Shown: positions 1 through 15,500 of the stretch, one piece after another | Layout of the letters: the number at the start of each line of letters is the position of its first letter | Position numbering within the stretch: the first letter of the stretch is position 1 | From: Chamaelirium japonicum | Taxonomy: Eukaryota; Streptophyta; Magnoliopsida; Liliales; Melanthiaceae | Assembly (NCBI GenBank): GCA_947650365.1 | Contig: CANTAL010000147.1 | Coordinates: 310,001 to 374,000 of the forward strand | Length of the DNA stretch: 64,000 nt | Direction: 5' to 3' | Program-made: the position numbers and the translations under genes | The notes under the pieces: model-generated | Seen by the model: only the letters and a program-made list of their open reading frames with translations | The model's database searches: none | Told to the model about the DNA's origin: nothing

Positions 1-527
1 ATTCTAATTCATTCGTAAGATCCATTCTAATTCATTCATACGATCCATTCTAATTCATTCGTACGATCCATTCTAATTCATTCGCACGAATGTATCCATT
101 CTAGTTCATTCGTACGATCCATTCTAATTCATTCGTACGATCCATTCTAATTCATTCGCACAATCCATTCTAATTCATTCGTACGATCAATTCTAATTCA
201 TTCGTGCAATCCATTCTATTTCATTCGTACGATCCATTCTTACTCATTCGTACGATCCATTCTAATTCATTCACACGAATGTATCCATTCGTACGAATGA
301 ATTAGAATAGATTGTAAGAAAGAATTAGAATGGATCGTACGAAGGAATTAGAATGGATCGTACGAATGAATTAGAATGGATCGTACGAATGAATTAGAAT
401 AGATCGTACGAAGGAATTAGAATGGATCGTACGAATGAATTAGAATGGATCGTACGATTGAATTAGAATGGATCATACGAATAAGTAAGAATGGATCGTA
501 TGAATGAATTAGATTGGATCGTACGAT

Positions 528-572
528 CCATTCTAGTTCATTAGCATGGATCGTGCTAATGAATTAGAATGG
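528..572. repeat. Satellite hairpin (19-bp arms, 7-nt loop)
   Basis: Head-to-head partial monomers form an inverted repeat with arms at 528-546 and 554-572 (one mismatch) around a TGGATCG loop. The same structure with perfect arms occurs at 6485-6529 and 40204-40248. Confidence 0.8.
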
Positions 573-3500
573 AATATACGAATGAATTAGAATGGATCGT
601 AGAATGGATCGTACGAATGAATTAGAATAGATCATAGGAATGAATTAGAATGGATCGTGCAAATGAATTAGAATGGATACATTCGTGCGAATGAATTAGA
701 ATGGATCGTGCGAATGAATTAGAATGGATCGTACGAATGAATTAGAATGGATATATTTGAACGAATAAATTACAATGGATCATACGAATGAATTAGAATG
801 GATCGTACGAATGAATTAGAATGGATAGTGCGAATGAATTAGGATCGATCGTACGAATGAATTAGAATGGATCATACGAATAAATTAGAATGGATCATAC
901 GAATGAGTAAGAATGGATCGTACGAATGAATTAGAATGGATCGTACGAATGAATTAGAATAGATCGTACGAATAAATTAGAATGGATACATTCGTCCGAA
1001 TGAATTAGAATGGATCATACGAATGAGTAAGAATGGATCATACGAATGAAATAGAATAGATTGTACGAATGAATTAGAATGGATCCTACGAATGAATTAG
1101 AATGGATCGTGTGAAAGAATTAGAATGGATTGTATGAATGAATTAGAATGGATCGTATGAATGAATTAGAATGGATCGTGCGAATGAATTCGAATGGATC
1201 GTACGAATTCATTCTAATTCATTGATACAATCCATTCTAATTCTTTCACACGATCCATTCTAATTCATTCGTTCATTCCATTCTAATTCATTAGCACGAT
1301 CCATGCTAATTCATTCGTTCGATCAATTCTAATTCATTAGCACGATCCATTCTAATTCATTCGTACGATCCATTCTAATTCATTCGCACGATCCATTCTA
1401 ATTCATTCATTGGATCCATTCTAATTCATTAATATGATCTATTCTAATTCTTTCACACGAATGTATCCATTCTAATTCATTCGCACGAATGTATCCATTC
1501 TAATTCATTCGTACGATCCATTCTAATTCATTCGTACGATCCATTCTAATTCATTCATATGATCCATTCTAATTCATTCATACAATCCATTCTAATTCTT
1601 TCACACGATCCATTCTAATTCATTCGTACGATTCATTCTAATTCATTCGCACAATCCATTCTATTTCATTCGTACGATCCATTCTTACTCATTCGTATGA
1701 TCCATTCTAATTCATTCGCACGAATGTATCCATAATGGATCATACAAATGAGTAAGAATGGATCGTACGAATGAAATAGAATGGATTGTGCGAATGAATT
1801 GGAATGGACCGTACGAATGAATTAGACGTACGAATGAATTAGAATGGACACATTCGTGCGAATAAATTATAATGGATCATACGAATGAGTAAGAATGGAT
1901 CGTCATTCTAATTCATTCGTATGATCCATTCTAATTCATCTGTATCCATTCTATTTCATTCGCACGTTCCATACTAATTCATTCGCGCAATCTATTCTAA
2001 TTCATTCGTACGATCCATTCTAATTCATTCATACGATCCATTCTAATTCATTCATACAATCCATTTTAATTTATTCGCACGAATGTATCCATTCTAATTC
2101 ATTCGTACGATCCATTCTAATTCATTCGCACAATCTATTCTAATTCATTCATATGATCCATTCTAATTCATTCGCACGAATGTATCCATTCTAATTCATT
2201 CATACGATCCATTCTACTTCATTCGTACTATCCGTTCTAATTCACTCATACGATCCATTCTAATTCATTCATACGATCCATTCTAATTTATTCGCACGAA
2301 TATATCCATTCTAATTCTTTTGTTCGATGCATTCTAATTCATTCGTACGATCCATTCTAATTCATTCATTTGATCCATTCTAATTTATTCGTACGATCCA
2401 TTCTAATTCATTCGTCCGATCCATTCTAATTCATTCGCACGAATGTATCCATTCTAATTCATTCGTACGATCCATTCTAATTCATTCGCATGATCCATTC
2501 TAATTCATTCGTACGATCCATTCTAATTCATTCATACGATCTATTCTAATTTATTCATACAATCCATTCTAATTCTTTCACACGATCCATTCTAATTCAT
2601 TCGTACGATCCATTCTAATTCATTCGCACAATCCATTCTATTTCATTCGTACGATCTATTCTTACTCATTGGTACGATCCATTCTAATTCATTCGCACGA
2701 ATGTATCCATTCTAATTCATTCGTACGAATCCATTCTAATTCATTCGTACAATCTATTCTATTTCATTCGTACGATCCATTCTAATCCATTCTAATTCAT
2801 TCGTACGATCCACTCTTACTCATTCGTATGATCCATTCTAATTCATTCATACGATCTATTCTAATTCATTTGTAAGATCCATTCTAATTCATTAATATGA
2901 TCCACTCTAATTTATTCGTACGATCCATTCTAATGAATTAGAATTGATCGTACGAATGAAATAGAATGGATTGCACGAATGATTTAGAATGGATCGTACG
3001 AATGAATTAGAATGGATCGTGTGAAAGAATTAGAATGGATTGTATGAATGAATTAGAATGGATCGTACGAAGGAATTAGAATGGATCGTACGAATGAATT
3101 AGAATGGATCGTATGAATGAATTAGAATAGATCGTACGAATGAATTAGAATGGATCGTACGAATGAATTAGAATGGATATATTCGTGCAAATGAATTAGA
3201 ATGGATCGTATGAATGTATTAGAATGGATCGTATGAGTGAATTAGAATGGATCGTACGAATGAATTAGAATGGATCGTACAAATGAATTAGAATGGATCG
3301 TACGAATGAATTAGAATGGATTGTACAAAGGAATTAGAATGGATCGTACGAATGAATTAGAATGGATCGTATGAATGAATTAGAATAGATCGTACGAATG
3401 AATTAGAATGGATCGTACGAAGGAATTAGAATGGATCGTACGAATGAATTAGAATGGATATATTCGTGCAAATGAATTAGAATGGATCGTATGAATGTAT

Positions 3501-5095
3501 TAGAATGGATCGTATGCGTGAATTAGAATGGATCGTACGAATGAATTAGAATGGATCGTACGAATGAATTAGAATGGATTGTATGAATGAATTAGAATGG
3601 ATCGTGCGAATGAATTAGAATGGATCGTACGAATGAATTAGAATGGATCGTGCGAATGAATTAGAATGGATCGTACGAATGAATTAGAATGGATCGTACG
3701 AATGAATTAGAATGGATTGTATGAATGAATTAGAATGGATCGTGCGAATGAATTAGAATGGATCGTACGAATGAATTAGAATGGATCCTATGAATGAATT
3801 AGAGTGGATCGTGCGAATGAATTAGAATGCATCGTACGAATGAATTAGAATGGATCGTGCTAATGAATTAGAATGGAATAGAATAGATTGTACGAATGAA
3901 TTAGAATGGATCGTACCAATGAGTAAGAATGGATCGTACGAATGAAATAGAATGGATTGTGCGAATGAATTAGAATGGATCGTACGAATGAATTAGAATG
4001 GATCGTGTGAAAGAATTAGAATGGATTGTATGAATGAATTAGAATAGATCGTATGAATGAATTAGAATGGATCGTATGAGTGAATTAGAATGGATACGAA
4101 GGAATTAGAATGGATCGTACAAAGGAATTAGAATGGATCATACGAATGAAATAGAATGGATCGTACGAAGGAATTAGAATGGATCGTACGAAGGAATTAG
4201 AATGGATCGTACGAAGGAATTAGAATGGATCGTACGAATGAATTAGAATGGATATATTCGTGCAAATGAATTAGAATGGATCGTATGAATGAATTAGAAT
4301 GGATTATACGAATGAAATAGAATGGATTGTACGAATGATTTAGAATGGATTGTACGAATGAATTAGAATAGATCGTACGAATGATTTAGAATGGATACAT
4401 TCGTGCGAATGAATTAGAATGGATCATACGAATGAGTAAGAATGGATCATACGAATGAGTAAGAATGGATCGTACGAATGAAATAGAATGGATTGTACGA
4501 ATGAATTAGAATGGATACATTCGTGCGAATGAATTAGAATGGATACATTCGTGCGAATGAATTAGAATGGATCGTACCAATGAGTACGAATGGATCGTAC
4601 GAATGAAATAGAATGGATTGTGCGAATGAATTAGAATGGATCGTACGAATGAACTAGAATGGATCGTACGAATGAATTAGAATGGATCATACGAATTAAT
4701 TAGAATGGATCATACGAATGAATTAGAATGGATCGTACGAATAAATTAGAATGGATCGTACGAATGAATTAGAATGGATCGTATGAATTAATTAGAATGG
4801 ATCATACGAATGAATTAGAATGGATCGTACGAATGAATTAGAATGGATCGTACGAATGAATTAGAATGGATACATTTGTGCGAATGAATTAGAATGGATC
4901 ATACGAATGAATTAGAATGGATCGTACGAATGAATTAGAATGGATCGTACGAATGAATTAGAATGGATACATTTGTGCGAATGAATTAGAATGGATCGTA
5001 CGAATGGATTAGAATAGATCGTACGAATGGATTAGAATGGATACATTCGTGCGAATGAATTAGAATTGATTGTATGAATGAATTAGAATGGATCG

Positions 5096-6100
5096 TACGA
5101 TCCATTCGAATTCATTCGCACGATCCATTCTAATTCATTCGTACGATCCATTCTAATTCATTCATACGATCCATTCTATTTCATTCGTACGATCCATTCT
5201 AATTCATTCGTATATTCCATTCTAATTCATTCGTACGATCTATTCTATTTCATTCGTACGATCCATTCTTACTCATTCGTTTGATCCATTCTAATTCATT
5301 CGGACGAATGTATCCATTCTAATTTATTCGTACGATCCATTCTAATTCAATCGTATGATCCATTCTAATTCATTCGTACGATCCATTTTTACTCATTCGT
5401 ATGATCCATTCTAATTCATTCGTACGATCCATTCTAATTCATTCGCTCGAATGTATCCATTCTAATCCATTCGTACGATCCATTCTAATTCATTAGGACG
5501 ATCTATTCTAATTCTTTCACACGATCCATTCTAATTCATTCGTACGATCCATTCTAATTCATTCGCACAATCCATTCTATTTCATTCGTACGATCCATTC
5601 TTACTCATTCGTATGATCCATTCTAATTCATTCGCACGAATGTATCCATAATGGATCATACGAATGAGTAAGAATGGATCGTACGAATGAAATAGAATGG
5701 ATTGTGCGAATGAATTAGAATGCACCGTACGAATGAATTAGAATGGATCGTACGAATGAATTAGAATGGATATATTTGAACGAATAAATTAGAATGGATC
5801 ATACGAATGAATTAGAATGGATCGTACGAATGAATTAGAATGGATAGTGCGAATAAATTAGAATCGATCGTACGAATGAATTAGAATGGATCATACGAAT
5901 GAATTAGAATGGATCATACGATTGAGTAAGAGTGGATCGTACGAATGAATTAGAATGGATCGTACTAATGAATTAGAATGGATCGTACGAATAAATTAGA
6001 ATGGATACATTCGTCTGAATGAATTAGAATGGATCATACGAATGAGTAAGAATGGATCGTACGAATGAAATTGAATAGATTGTACGAATGAATTAGAATG
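5096..6100 (+). repeat. Higher-order satellite segment, copy 1 (paralogue at 20765)
   Basis: A ~0.9-1 kb stretch with the same order of rare monomer variants as 20765-21600. It runs: start at an R-to-F flip, a TATATTCC variant, a TTACTCATTCG variant with TTTGATCC, a GGACGAATG 28-mer, the flip at ATCCATAATGGATC (~5649), then the ATATATTTGAACGAATAAAT variant and a GATAGTGCG monomer. The shared order of private variants, including the inversion junction, shows duplication of a long block rather than independent monomer turnover. Confidence 0.8.
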
Positions 6101-6484
6101 GATCCTACGAATGAATTAGAATGGATCGTACGAATGAATTAGAATGGATCATATTAACGAATTAGAATGGATCGTACGAATGAATTAGAATGGATACATT
6201 CGTGCGAATAAAATAGAATGGATTGTATGAATGAATTAGAATGGATCGTACGAATGAATTAGAATGGATCGTACGAATGATTTAGAATAGATTGCACGAA
6301 TGAATTAGAATGGATCGTACGAATGAATTAGAATGGATCGTACGAATGAATTAGAATGGATCGTACGAATGAATTAGAATGGATCGTACGAATGAATTAG
6401 AATGGATCGTACGATTGAATTAGAATGGATCATACGAATGAGTAAGAATGGATCGTATGAATGAATTAGATTGGATCGTACGAT

Positions 6485-6529
6485 CCATTCTAATTCATTA
6501 GCATGGATCGTGCTAATGAATTAGAATGG
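6485..6529. repeat. Perfect satellite hairpin (19-bp arms, 7-nt loop)
   Basis: Arms at 6485-6503 and 6511-6529 are exact reverse complements around a 7-nt loop. The inner part of the arms is TTCATTAGCA / TGCTAATGAA. The structure could extrude as a cruciform. Confidence 0.85.
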
Positions 6530-9500
6530 AATATACGAATGAATTAGAATGGACCGTAGAATGGATCGTAGAATGGATCGTACGAATGAATTAGAATGAA
6601 TTAGAATGGATCGTACGAATGAATTAGAATAGATCATAGGAATGAATTAGAATGGATCGTGCAAATGAATTAGAATCGATACATTCGTGCGAATAAATTA
6701 GAATGGATTGTTTGAATGAATTAGAATGGATCGTACGAATGAATTAAAATGGATCGTACGAATGAATTAGAATAGATTGCGCGAATGAATTAGAATGGAT
6801 CGTGCGAATGAAATAGAATGGATACAAATGAATTAGAATGGATCATACGAATGAATTAGAATGACGATCCATTCTTACTCATTCGTATGATCCATTCTAT
6901 TTCATTCGCACGAATGCATCCATTCTAATTCATTCGTACGATCCATTCTAATTCATTCATAGGATCCATTCTAATTCATTCATACAATCCATTCTAATTC
7001 ATTCGCACGAATGTATCCATTCTAATTCATTCGTACGATCAGTTCTAATTCATTCACAAAATCTATTCTAATTCATTCATACGATCCATTCTAATTCATT
7101 CACACGAATGTATCCATTCTAATTCATTCATACGATCCATTCTAATTCATTCGTACGATCCATTCTAATTCACTCATACGATCCATTCTAATACATTCAT
7201 ACGATCCATTCTAATTCATTTGCACGAATATATCCATTCTAATTCATTCGTACGATCCATTCTAATTCCTTCGTACGATCCATTCTAATTCATTTGTACG
7301 ATCTATTCTAATTCATTCGTACGATCCATTCTATTTCATTCGTACGATCCATTCTAATTCCTTCGTACGATCCATTCTATTTCATTCGTATGATCCATTC
7401 TAATTCATTCGTACAATCTATTCTAATTCATTCATACGAATAGATACATTTGTGTGAATGAATTAGAATGGATCGTACGAATGAGTAAGAATGGATCGTA
7501 CGAATGAAATAGAATGGATTGCACGAATGAATTAGAATGGATCGTACGAATGAATTAGAATGGATCGTGTGAAAGAATTAGAATGGATTGTATGAATGAA
7601 TTAGAATGGATCGTACGAATGAATTAGAATGGATCGTACGAAGGAATTAGAATGGATCGTACGAATGAATTAGAATGGATCGTACGAATGAATTAGAATG
7701 GATCGTACGAATGAATTATAATGGATCATACCAAGGAATTAGAATGGATCGTACGAATGAATTAGAATGGATCGTATGAATGAATTAGAATAGATACATT
7801 CGTGTGAATGAATTAGAATGGATCGTATGAATAAATTAGAATAGATTTTGTGAATAAATTAGAATTGATCGTACGAATGAATTAGAATGGATACATTCGT
7901 GCGAATGAATTAGAATGGATTGTATGAATGAATTAGAATGGATCCTATGAATGAATTAGAATGGATCGTACGAATGAATTAGAATAGATCGTACGAATGA
8001 ATTAGAATGGATATATTTGTGCAAATGAATTAGAATGGATCGTATGAATGTATTAGAATGGATCGTATTAGTGAATTAGAATGGATCGTGCGAATGAATT
8101 AGAATGGATTTTATGAATGAATTAGAATGGATCGTACGAATGAATTAGAATGGATCATACGAATTAATTAGAATGGATCATACGAATGAATTAGAATGGA
8201 TCGTACGAATGAATTAGAATTAGAATGGATATATTCGTGCGAATGAATTAGAATGGATACATTCATGCGAAAGAATTAGAATAGATCGTATGAATGAATT
8301 AGAATGGATCCTATGAATGAATTAGAATGGATCGTGCGAATGAATTAGAATGGATCGTACGAATGAATTAGAATGGATACATTCGTGCGAATGAATTAGA
8401 ATGGATCGGACGAATGAATTAGAATGGATCGTACGAATGAATTAGAATGGATCAAATAAATGAATTAGAATGGTTACATTCATGCGAATGAATTAGAATG
8501 GATCGTATGAATGAATTAGAATGGATCATACGAATGAATTAGAATGGATCGTACGAATGAACTAGAATGGATACATTCGTGCAAATGAATTAGAATGGAT
8601 CAGACGAATGAATTAGAATGGATCGTACGAATGAATTAGAATGGATCGTACGAATGAATTAGAATTGCTCATACGAATGAATTAGAATGAATCGTATGAA
8701 TGAATTAGAATGTTTACATTCGTGCGAATGAATTAAAATAGATCGTACAAATGAATTAGAATGGATCGTACGAATAAATTAGAATGGATCGTGGGAATGA
8801 ATTAGAATGGATCATACGAATGAATTAGAATGGATCCACCGAATGAGTTAGAATGGATCATACGAATGAATTAGTATGGATTGTACGAATGAATTAGAAT
8901 GGATTGTGCGAATGAATTAGAATGGATCCTACGGATGAATTAGAATGGATCGTGTGAAAGAATTAGAATGGATTGTTTGAATGAATTAGAATGGATATAT
9001 TCGTGCAAATGAATTAGAATGGATCGTATGAATGTATTAGAATGGATCGTATGAGTGAATTAGAATGGATCGTACGAATAAATTAGAATGGATTGTATGA
9101 ATGAATTAGAATGGATCGTACGAATGAATTAGAATGGATCGTATGAATGAATTAGAATGGATTGTACGAATGAATTAGAATGGATCAAATGAATGAATTA
9201 GAATGGTTACATTCATGCGAATGAATTAGAATGGATCCTACGAATGGATTAGAATGGATCGTACGAATGGATTAAAATGGATACATTCGAGCGCACGATC
9301 CATTCTAATTCATTCGTCCGATCCATTCTAATTCATTCGCACGAATGTATCCATTCAAATTCATTCGTACGTACGATCCATTATAATTCATTCATTTGAT
9401 CCATTCTAATTCATTCGTACGATCCATTCTAATTCATTCGTACGATCCATTCTAATTCATTCACACGAATGTATCCATTTTAATTCATTCGTACGATCCA

Positions 9501-12500
9501 TTCTAATTCATTCGCACGATCCATTCTAATTCATTCGTACGATCCATTCTAATTCATTCATACGATCTATTCTAATTCATTCATACAATCTATTCTAATT
9601 CTTTCACACGATCCATTCTAATTCATTCGTACGATCCATTCTAATTCATTCGTACGATCCATTCTATTCTAGTTCATTCGTACGATCCATTCTAATTCAT
9701 TCGTACGATCCATTCTTATTCATTCTTACTCATTCGTATGATCCATTCTAATTCATTTGGACGAATGTATCCATTCTAATTTATTCGTACGATCCATTCT
9801 AATTCATTCGTACGATCCATTCTAATTCATTCGTACGATCCATTCTAATTCATTCGTACGATCCATTCTAATTCATTCGTACGATCCATTCTAATTCATT
9901 CATACGATCTATTCTAATTCATTCATTCGTACGATCCATTCTAATACATTCGTACGATTCATGCTAATTCATTCGCACGATCCATTCTAATTCATTCGTA
10001 CGATCCATTCTTATTCATTCATACGATCCATTCTACTTCTTTCACACGATCCATTCTAATTCATTCGTACGATCCATTCTAATTCATTCGTACGATCTAT
10101 TCTAATTCATTCGTACGATCCATTCTAATTCATTCGTACGATCCATTCTAATTCCTTCGTACGATCCATTCTAATTCATTCATACAATCCATTCTAATTT
10201 TTTCACACGATCCATTCTAATTCATTCGTACGTTCCATTCTAATTCATTAGCACGATCCATGCTAATTCATTCGTTCGATCAATTCTAATTCATTAGCAC
10301 GATCCATTCTAATTCATTTGCACGATCCATTCTAATTCATTCATAGGATCCATTCTAATTCATTCATACGATCTATTCTAATTCTTTCGCACGAATATAT
10401 CCATTCTAATTCATTCGTACGATCCATTCTTATTCCTTCGAACGATCCATTCTAATTCATGCGTACGATCTATTCTATTTCATTCGTACGATCCATTCTT
10501 ACTCATTCATACAATCCATTCTAATTCATTCGTCTGATCCATTCTAATTCATTCGCACGAATGTATCCATTCTAATTCATTCGTTCGATCACTTCGAATT
10601 CATTAGCACGATCCATTCTAATTCATTCGTACGATCCATTCTAATTCATTCGCACGATCCTTTCTAATTCATTCATAGGATCCATTCTAATTCATTCGTA
10701 CGATCCATTCTAATTCATTCGTACGATCCATTCTAATTCATTCGCACAATCTATTCTATTTCATTCGTACGATCCATTCTTACTCATTGGTATGATCCAT
10801 TCTAATTCATTCGCACAAATGTATCCATTCTAATTCATTCGTACGAATCCATTCTAATTCATTCGTACAATCTATTCTATTTCATTCGTACGATCCATTC
10901 TTACTTATTCGTATGATCCATTCTAATTCATTCGGATGAATGTATCCAATCTAATTTATTCGTACGATCCATTCTAATTCATTCGTACGATCCATTCTAA
11001 TTCATTCGTACGATCCATTCTAATTCATTCATCCGATCCATTCTAATTCATTCGCATGAATGTATCCATTCTAATTCATTCGTACGATCCATTCTAATTC
11101 ATTCGTACGATCCATTCTGATTCATTCGTACGATCCATTCTAATTCATTCGTACGATCCATTCTAATTCATTCTAATTCATTCATACGATCGTACAAATG
11201 AATTAGAATGGATCGTACGGAATGAATTAGAATGGATCGTACGAATGAATTAGAATGGATCGTACGAATGAACTAGAATGAATACATTCGTGCGAATGAA
11301 TTAGAATGGATCGTACGAATGAATTAGAATGGATCGTACGAATGAAATAGAATGGATCTTACGAATGAATTAGAATGGATCGTACGAATGAATTATAATG
11401 GATCGTATGAATGAATTAGAATGGATACATTCGTGCAAATGAATTAGAATGGATCGGACGAATGAATTAGAATGGATCGTACGAATGAATTAGAATGGAT
11501 CGTACGAATGAATTAGAATGGATCGTACGAATAAATTAGAATGGATACATTCATCTGAATGAATTACAATGGATCATACGAATGAGTAAGAATGGATCGT
11601 ACGAATGAATTAGAATGGATTGTACGAATGAATTAGAATGGATCGTACGAATAAATTAGAATGGATACATTCATCCGAATGAATTAGAATGGATCTTACG
11701 AATGAGTAAGAATGGATCGTACGAATGAAATAGTATAGATTGTACGATCCATTCTAATTTATTCGTACAATCTATTCTATTTCATTCGTACGATCCATTC
11801 TTACTCATTCGTATGATCCATTCTAATTCATTCGGACTAATGTATCCATTCTAATTCATTCGTATGATCCATTCTAATTCATTCGTACGATCCATTCTTA
11901 CTCATTCGTATGATCCATTCTAATTCTTTCGTACGATCCATTCTAATTCATTCGTACGATCCATTCTAATTCATTCGTATGATCCATTCTAATTCATTCG
12001 CACGATCCATTCTCACTCATTCGTATGATCCATTCTAATTCATTCGTACGATCCATTCTAATTCATTCGTACGATCCATTCTAATTCATTCACACAATCT
12101 ATTCTAATTCATTCGTCCGATCTATTCTAATTCATTCGCACGAATGTATCCATTCTAATTCATTCGTTCGATCCATTCTAATTCATTCGTACGATCCATT
12201 CTAATTCATTCGTAAGATCCATTCTATTTCATTCGTACGATTAATTCATTCGTACGATCCATTCTAATTCATTCGCACGAATGTATTCATTCTAGTTCAT
12301 TCGTACGATCCATTCTAATTCATTCGTACGATCCATTCTAATTCATTCCTACAATCCATTCTAATTCATTCGCCCGATCCATTCTAATTCATTCATACGA
12401 TCCATTCTATTTGAATGGATCATGCGATCCATTCGAATTCATTTGCACGATCCATTCTAATTCATTCATACGATCGATTCTAATTCATTCATACAATGCA

Positions 12501-15500
12501 TTCTAATTCTTTCACACGATCCACTCTAATTCATTCGTACGATCCATTCTAATTCATTCGTACAATCCATTCTATTTCATTTGTACGATCCATTCTTACT
12601 CATTCGTATGATCCATTCTAATTCATTCGTATGATCCATTCTAATTCATTTGTACGATCCATTCTAATTCATTCGTATAATCCATTCTATTTCATTCGGA
12701 CAATCCATTCCTACTCATTCGTATGATCCATTCTAATTCATTCGCACGAATGTATCCATTCTAATTCATTCATACAATCCATTCTAATTCATTCCGTACG
12801 ATCCATTCTAATTCATTCGTACGATCGTACGAATGAATTAGAATGGATCGTACGAATGAATTATAATAGATTGTGTGAATGAATTAGAATGGATCGTACG
12901 AATGAATTAGAATGGATCGTACGAATGAATTAGAATGGATCATACGAATGAGTAAGAATGGATCGTACGAATGAATTAGAATGGATCGTACGAATGAATT
13001 AGAATGGATACATTCGTCCGAATGAATTAGAATGGATCATACGAATGAGTAAGAATGGATCGTACGAATGAAATAGAATAGATTGTACGAATGAATTACA
13101 ATGGATCCTACGAATGAATTAGAATGGATCCTACGAATGAATTAGAATGGATTTTATGAATGAATTAGAATGGATCGTATGAATGAATTAGAATGGATCG
13201 TGCGAATGAATTCGAATGGATCGTACGAATTCATTCAAATTCATTCATACAATCCATTCTAATTCTTTCACACGATCCATTCTAATTCATTCGTACGTTC
13301 CTTTCTAATTCATTAGCACGATCCATGCTAATTCATTCGTTCGATCAATTCTAATTCATTAGCACGATCCATTCTAATTCATTCGTACGATCCATTCTAA
13401 TTCATTCGCACGATCCATTCTAATTCATTCATAGGATCCATTCTAATTCATTCATACGATCTATTCTAATTCTTTCGCACGAATGTATCCATTCTAATTC
13501 ATTTGCACGAATGTATCCATTCTAATTAATTCGCACGATCCATTATAATTCATTCATATGATCCATTCTAATTCATTCATACAATCCATTCTAATTCTTT
13601 CACACGATCCATTCTAATTCATTCGTACGATCCATTCTAATTCATTCGTATAATCCATTCTATTTCATTCGTACGATCCATTCTAATTTATTCGTATGAT
13701 CCATTCTAATTCATTCGTACGATCCATTCTAATTCATTCGTACAATCCATTATAATTCATTCGTACGATCCATTCTAATTCATTCGTACGAATGTATCCA
13801 TTCTAATTCATTTGCACGATCCATTCTAATTCATTCCTATGATCGATTCTAATTCATTCGTAAGATCCATTCTAATTCATTGTAATTCATTCGTACGATC
13901 CATTCTACGATCCATTCTAATTCATTCATACGATCCATTCTAATTCATATGCACAAAGGTATCCATTCTAATCCATTCGTAGGATCCATTCTAATCCATT
14001 CGTACGATCCATTCTAATTCATTCGCTCGAATGTATCCATTCTAATCCATTTGTACGATCCATTCGTACGATCCATTCTAATTCATTCGCATAAATGCAA
14101 CCATTCTGAATAATTCATATGATCCATTCTAATTCATTCGTACGATCCATTATAATTCATTCGCCGATCCATTCTAATTCATTCGCACGAATGTATCCAT
14201 TCTAATTCATTCGTACGATCCATTCTAATTCATTCGTATGATCTATTCAAATTCATTCGTAAGATCCATTCTAATTCATTCGTACGATCCATTCTAATTC
14301 ATTCGTACGATCGTACGAATGAATCAGAATGGATCATACGGAATGAATTAGAATGGATCGTACGAATGAATTAGAATGGATCGTACGAATGAACTAGAAT
14401 GAATACATTCGTGCGAATGAATTAGAATGGATCGTACGAATGAATTAGAATGGATCGTACGAATGAAATAGAATGGATCTTACGAATGAATTAGAATGGA
14501 TCGTACGAATGAATTAGAATGGATCGTACGAATGAATTAGATTGGATACATTCGTGCGAATGAATTAGAATGGATCGGACGAATGAATTAGAATGGATCG
14601 TACGAATGAATTAGAATGGATCAAATGAATGAATTAGAATGGATCGTACAAATGAATTAGAATGCATCGTACGAAAGAATTAGAATGGATATATTCGTGC
14701 GAATGAATTAGAATGGATCGTAGGAATGAATTTGAATGGATACATTTGTGCGAATGAATCTAAATGGATTGTATGAATGAATTACAGTGGATCGTACGAA
14801 TGAATTAGAATGGATCGTACGAATGAATTAGAATAGCTCATACGAATGAATTAGAATGAATCGTATGAATGAATTAGAATGGTTACATTCGTGCGAATGA
14901 ATTAGAATAGATCGTACGAATGAATTAGAATGGATCGTACGAATAAATTAGAATGTATCGTGGGAATGATTTAGAATGGATCGTACGAATGAATTAGAAT
15001 GGATCCACCGAATGAGTTAGAATGGATCATACGAATGAATTAGAATGGATTGTACAAATGAATTAGAATGGATTGTGCGAATGAATTAGAATGGATCGTA
15101 TGAATGAATAAGAATGGATCGTACGAATGAATTAGAATGGATCGTGCGAATGAATTAGCATGAATCGTACGAATGTATTAGAATGGATCGTACGAATGAA
15201 TTAGAATGAATCGTACGATCCATTCTAATTCATTCGTACGATCCATTCTAATTCATTCGCACAAATGTATCCATTCTAGTTCATTCGTACGATCCATTCT
15301 AATTCATTCGTACGATCCATTCTAATTCATTCATTTGATCCATTCTATTTCATTCGTACGATCCATTCTAATTCATTCGTACGATCCATTCTAATTCATT
15401 CGTAAGATCCATTCTAATTCATTCGTACGATCCATTCTAATTCATTCGTACGATCCATTCTAATTCATTTGCACGAATGTATCCATTCTAGAATGAATTA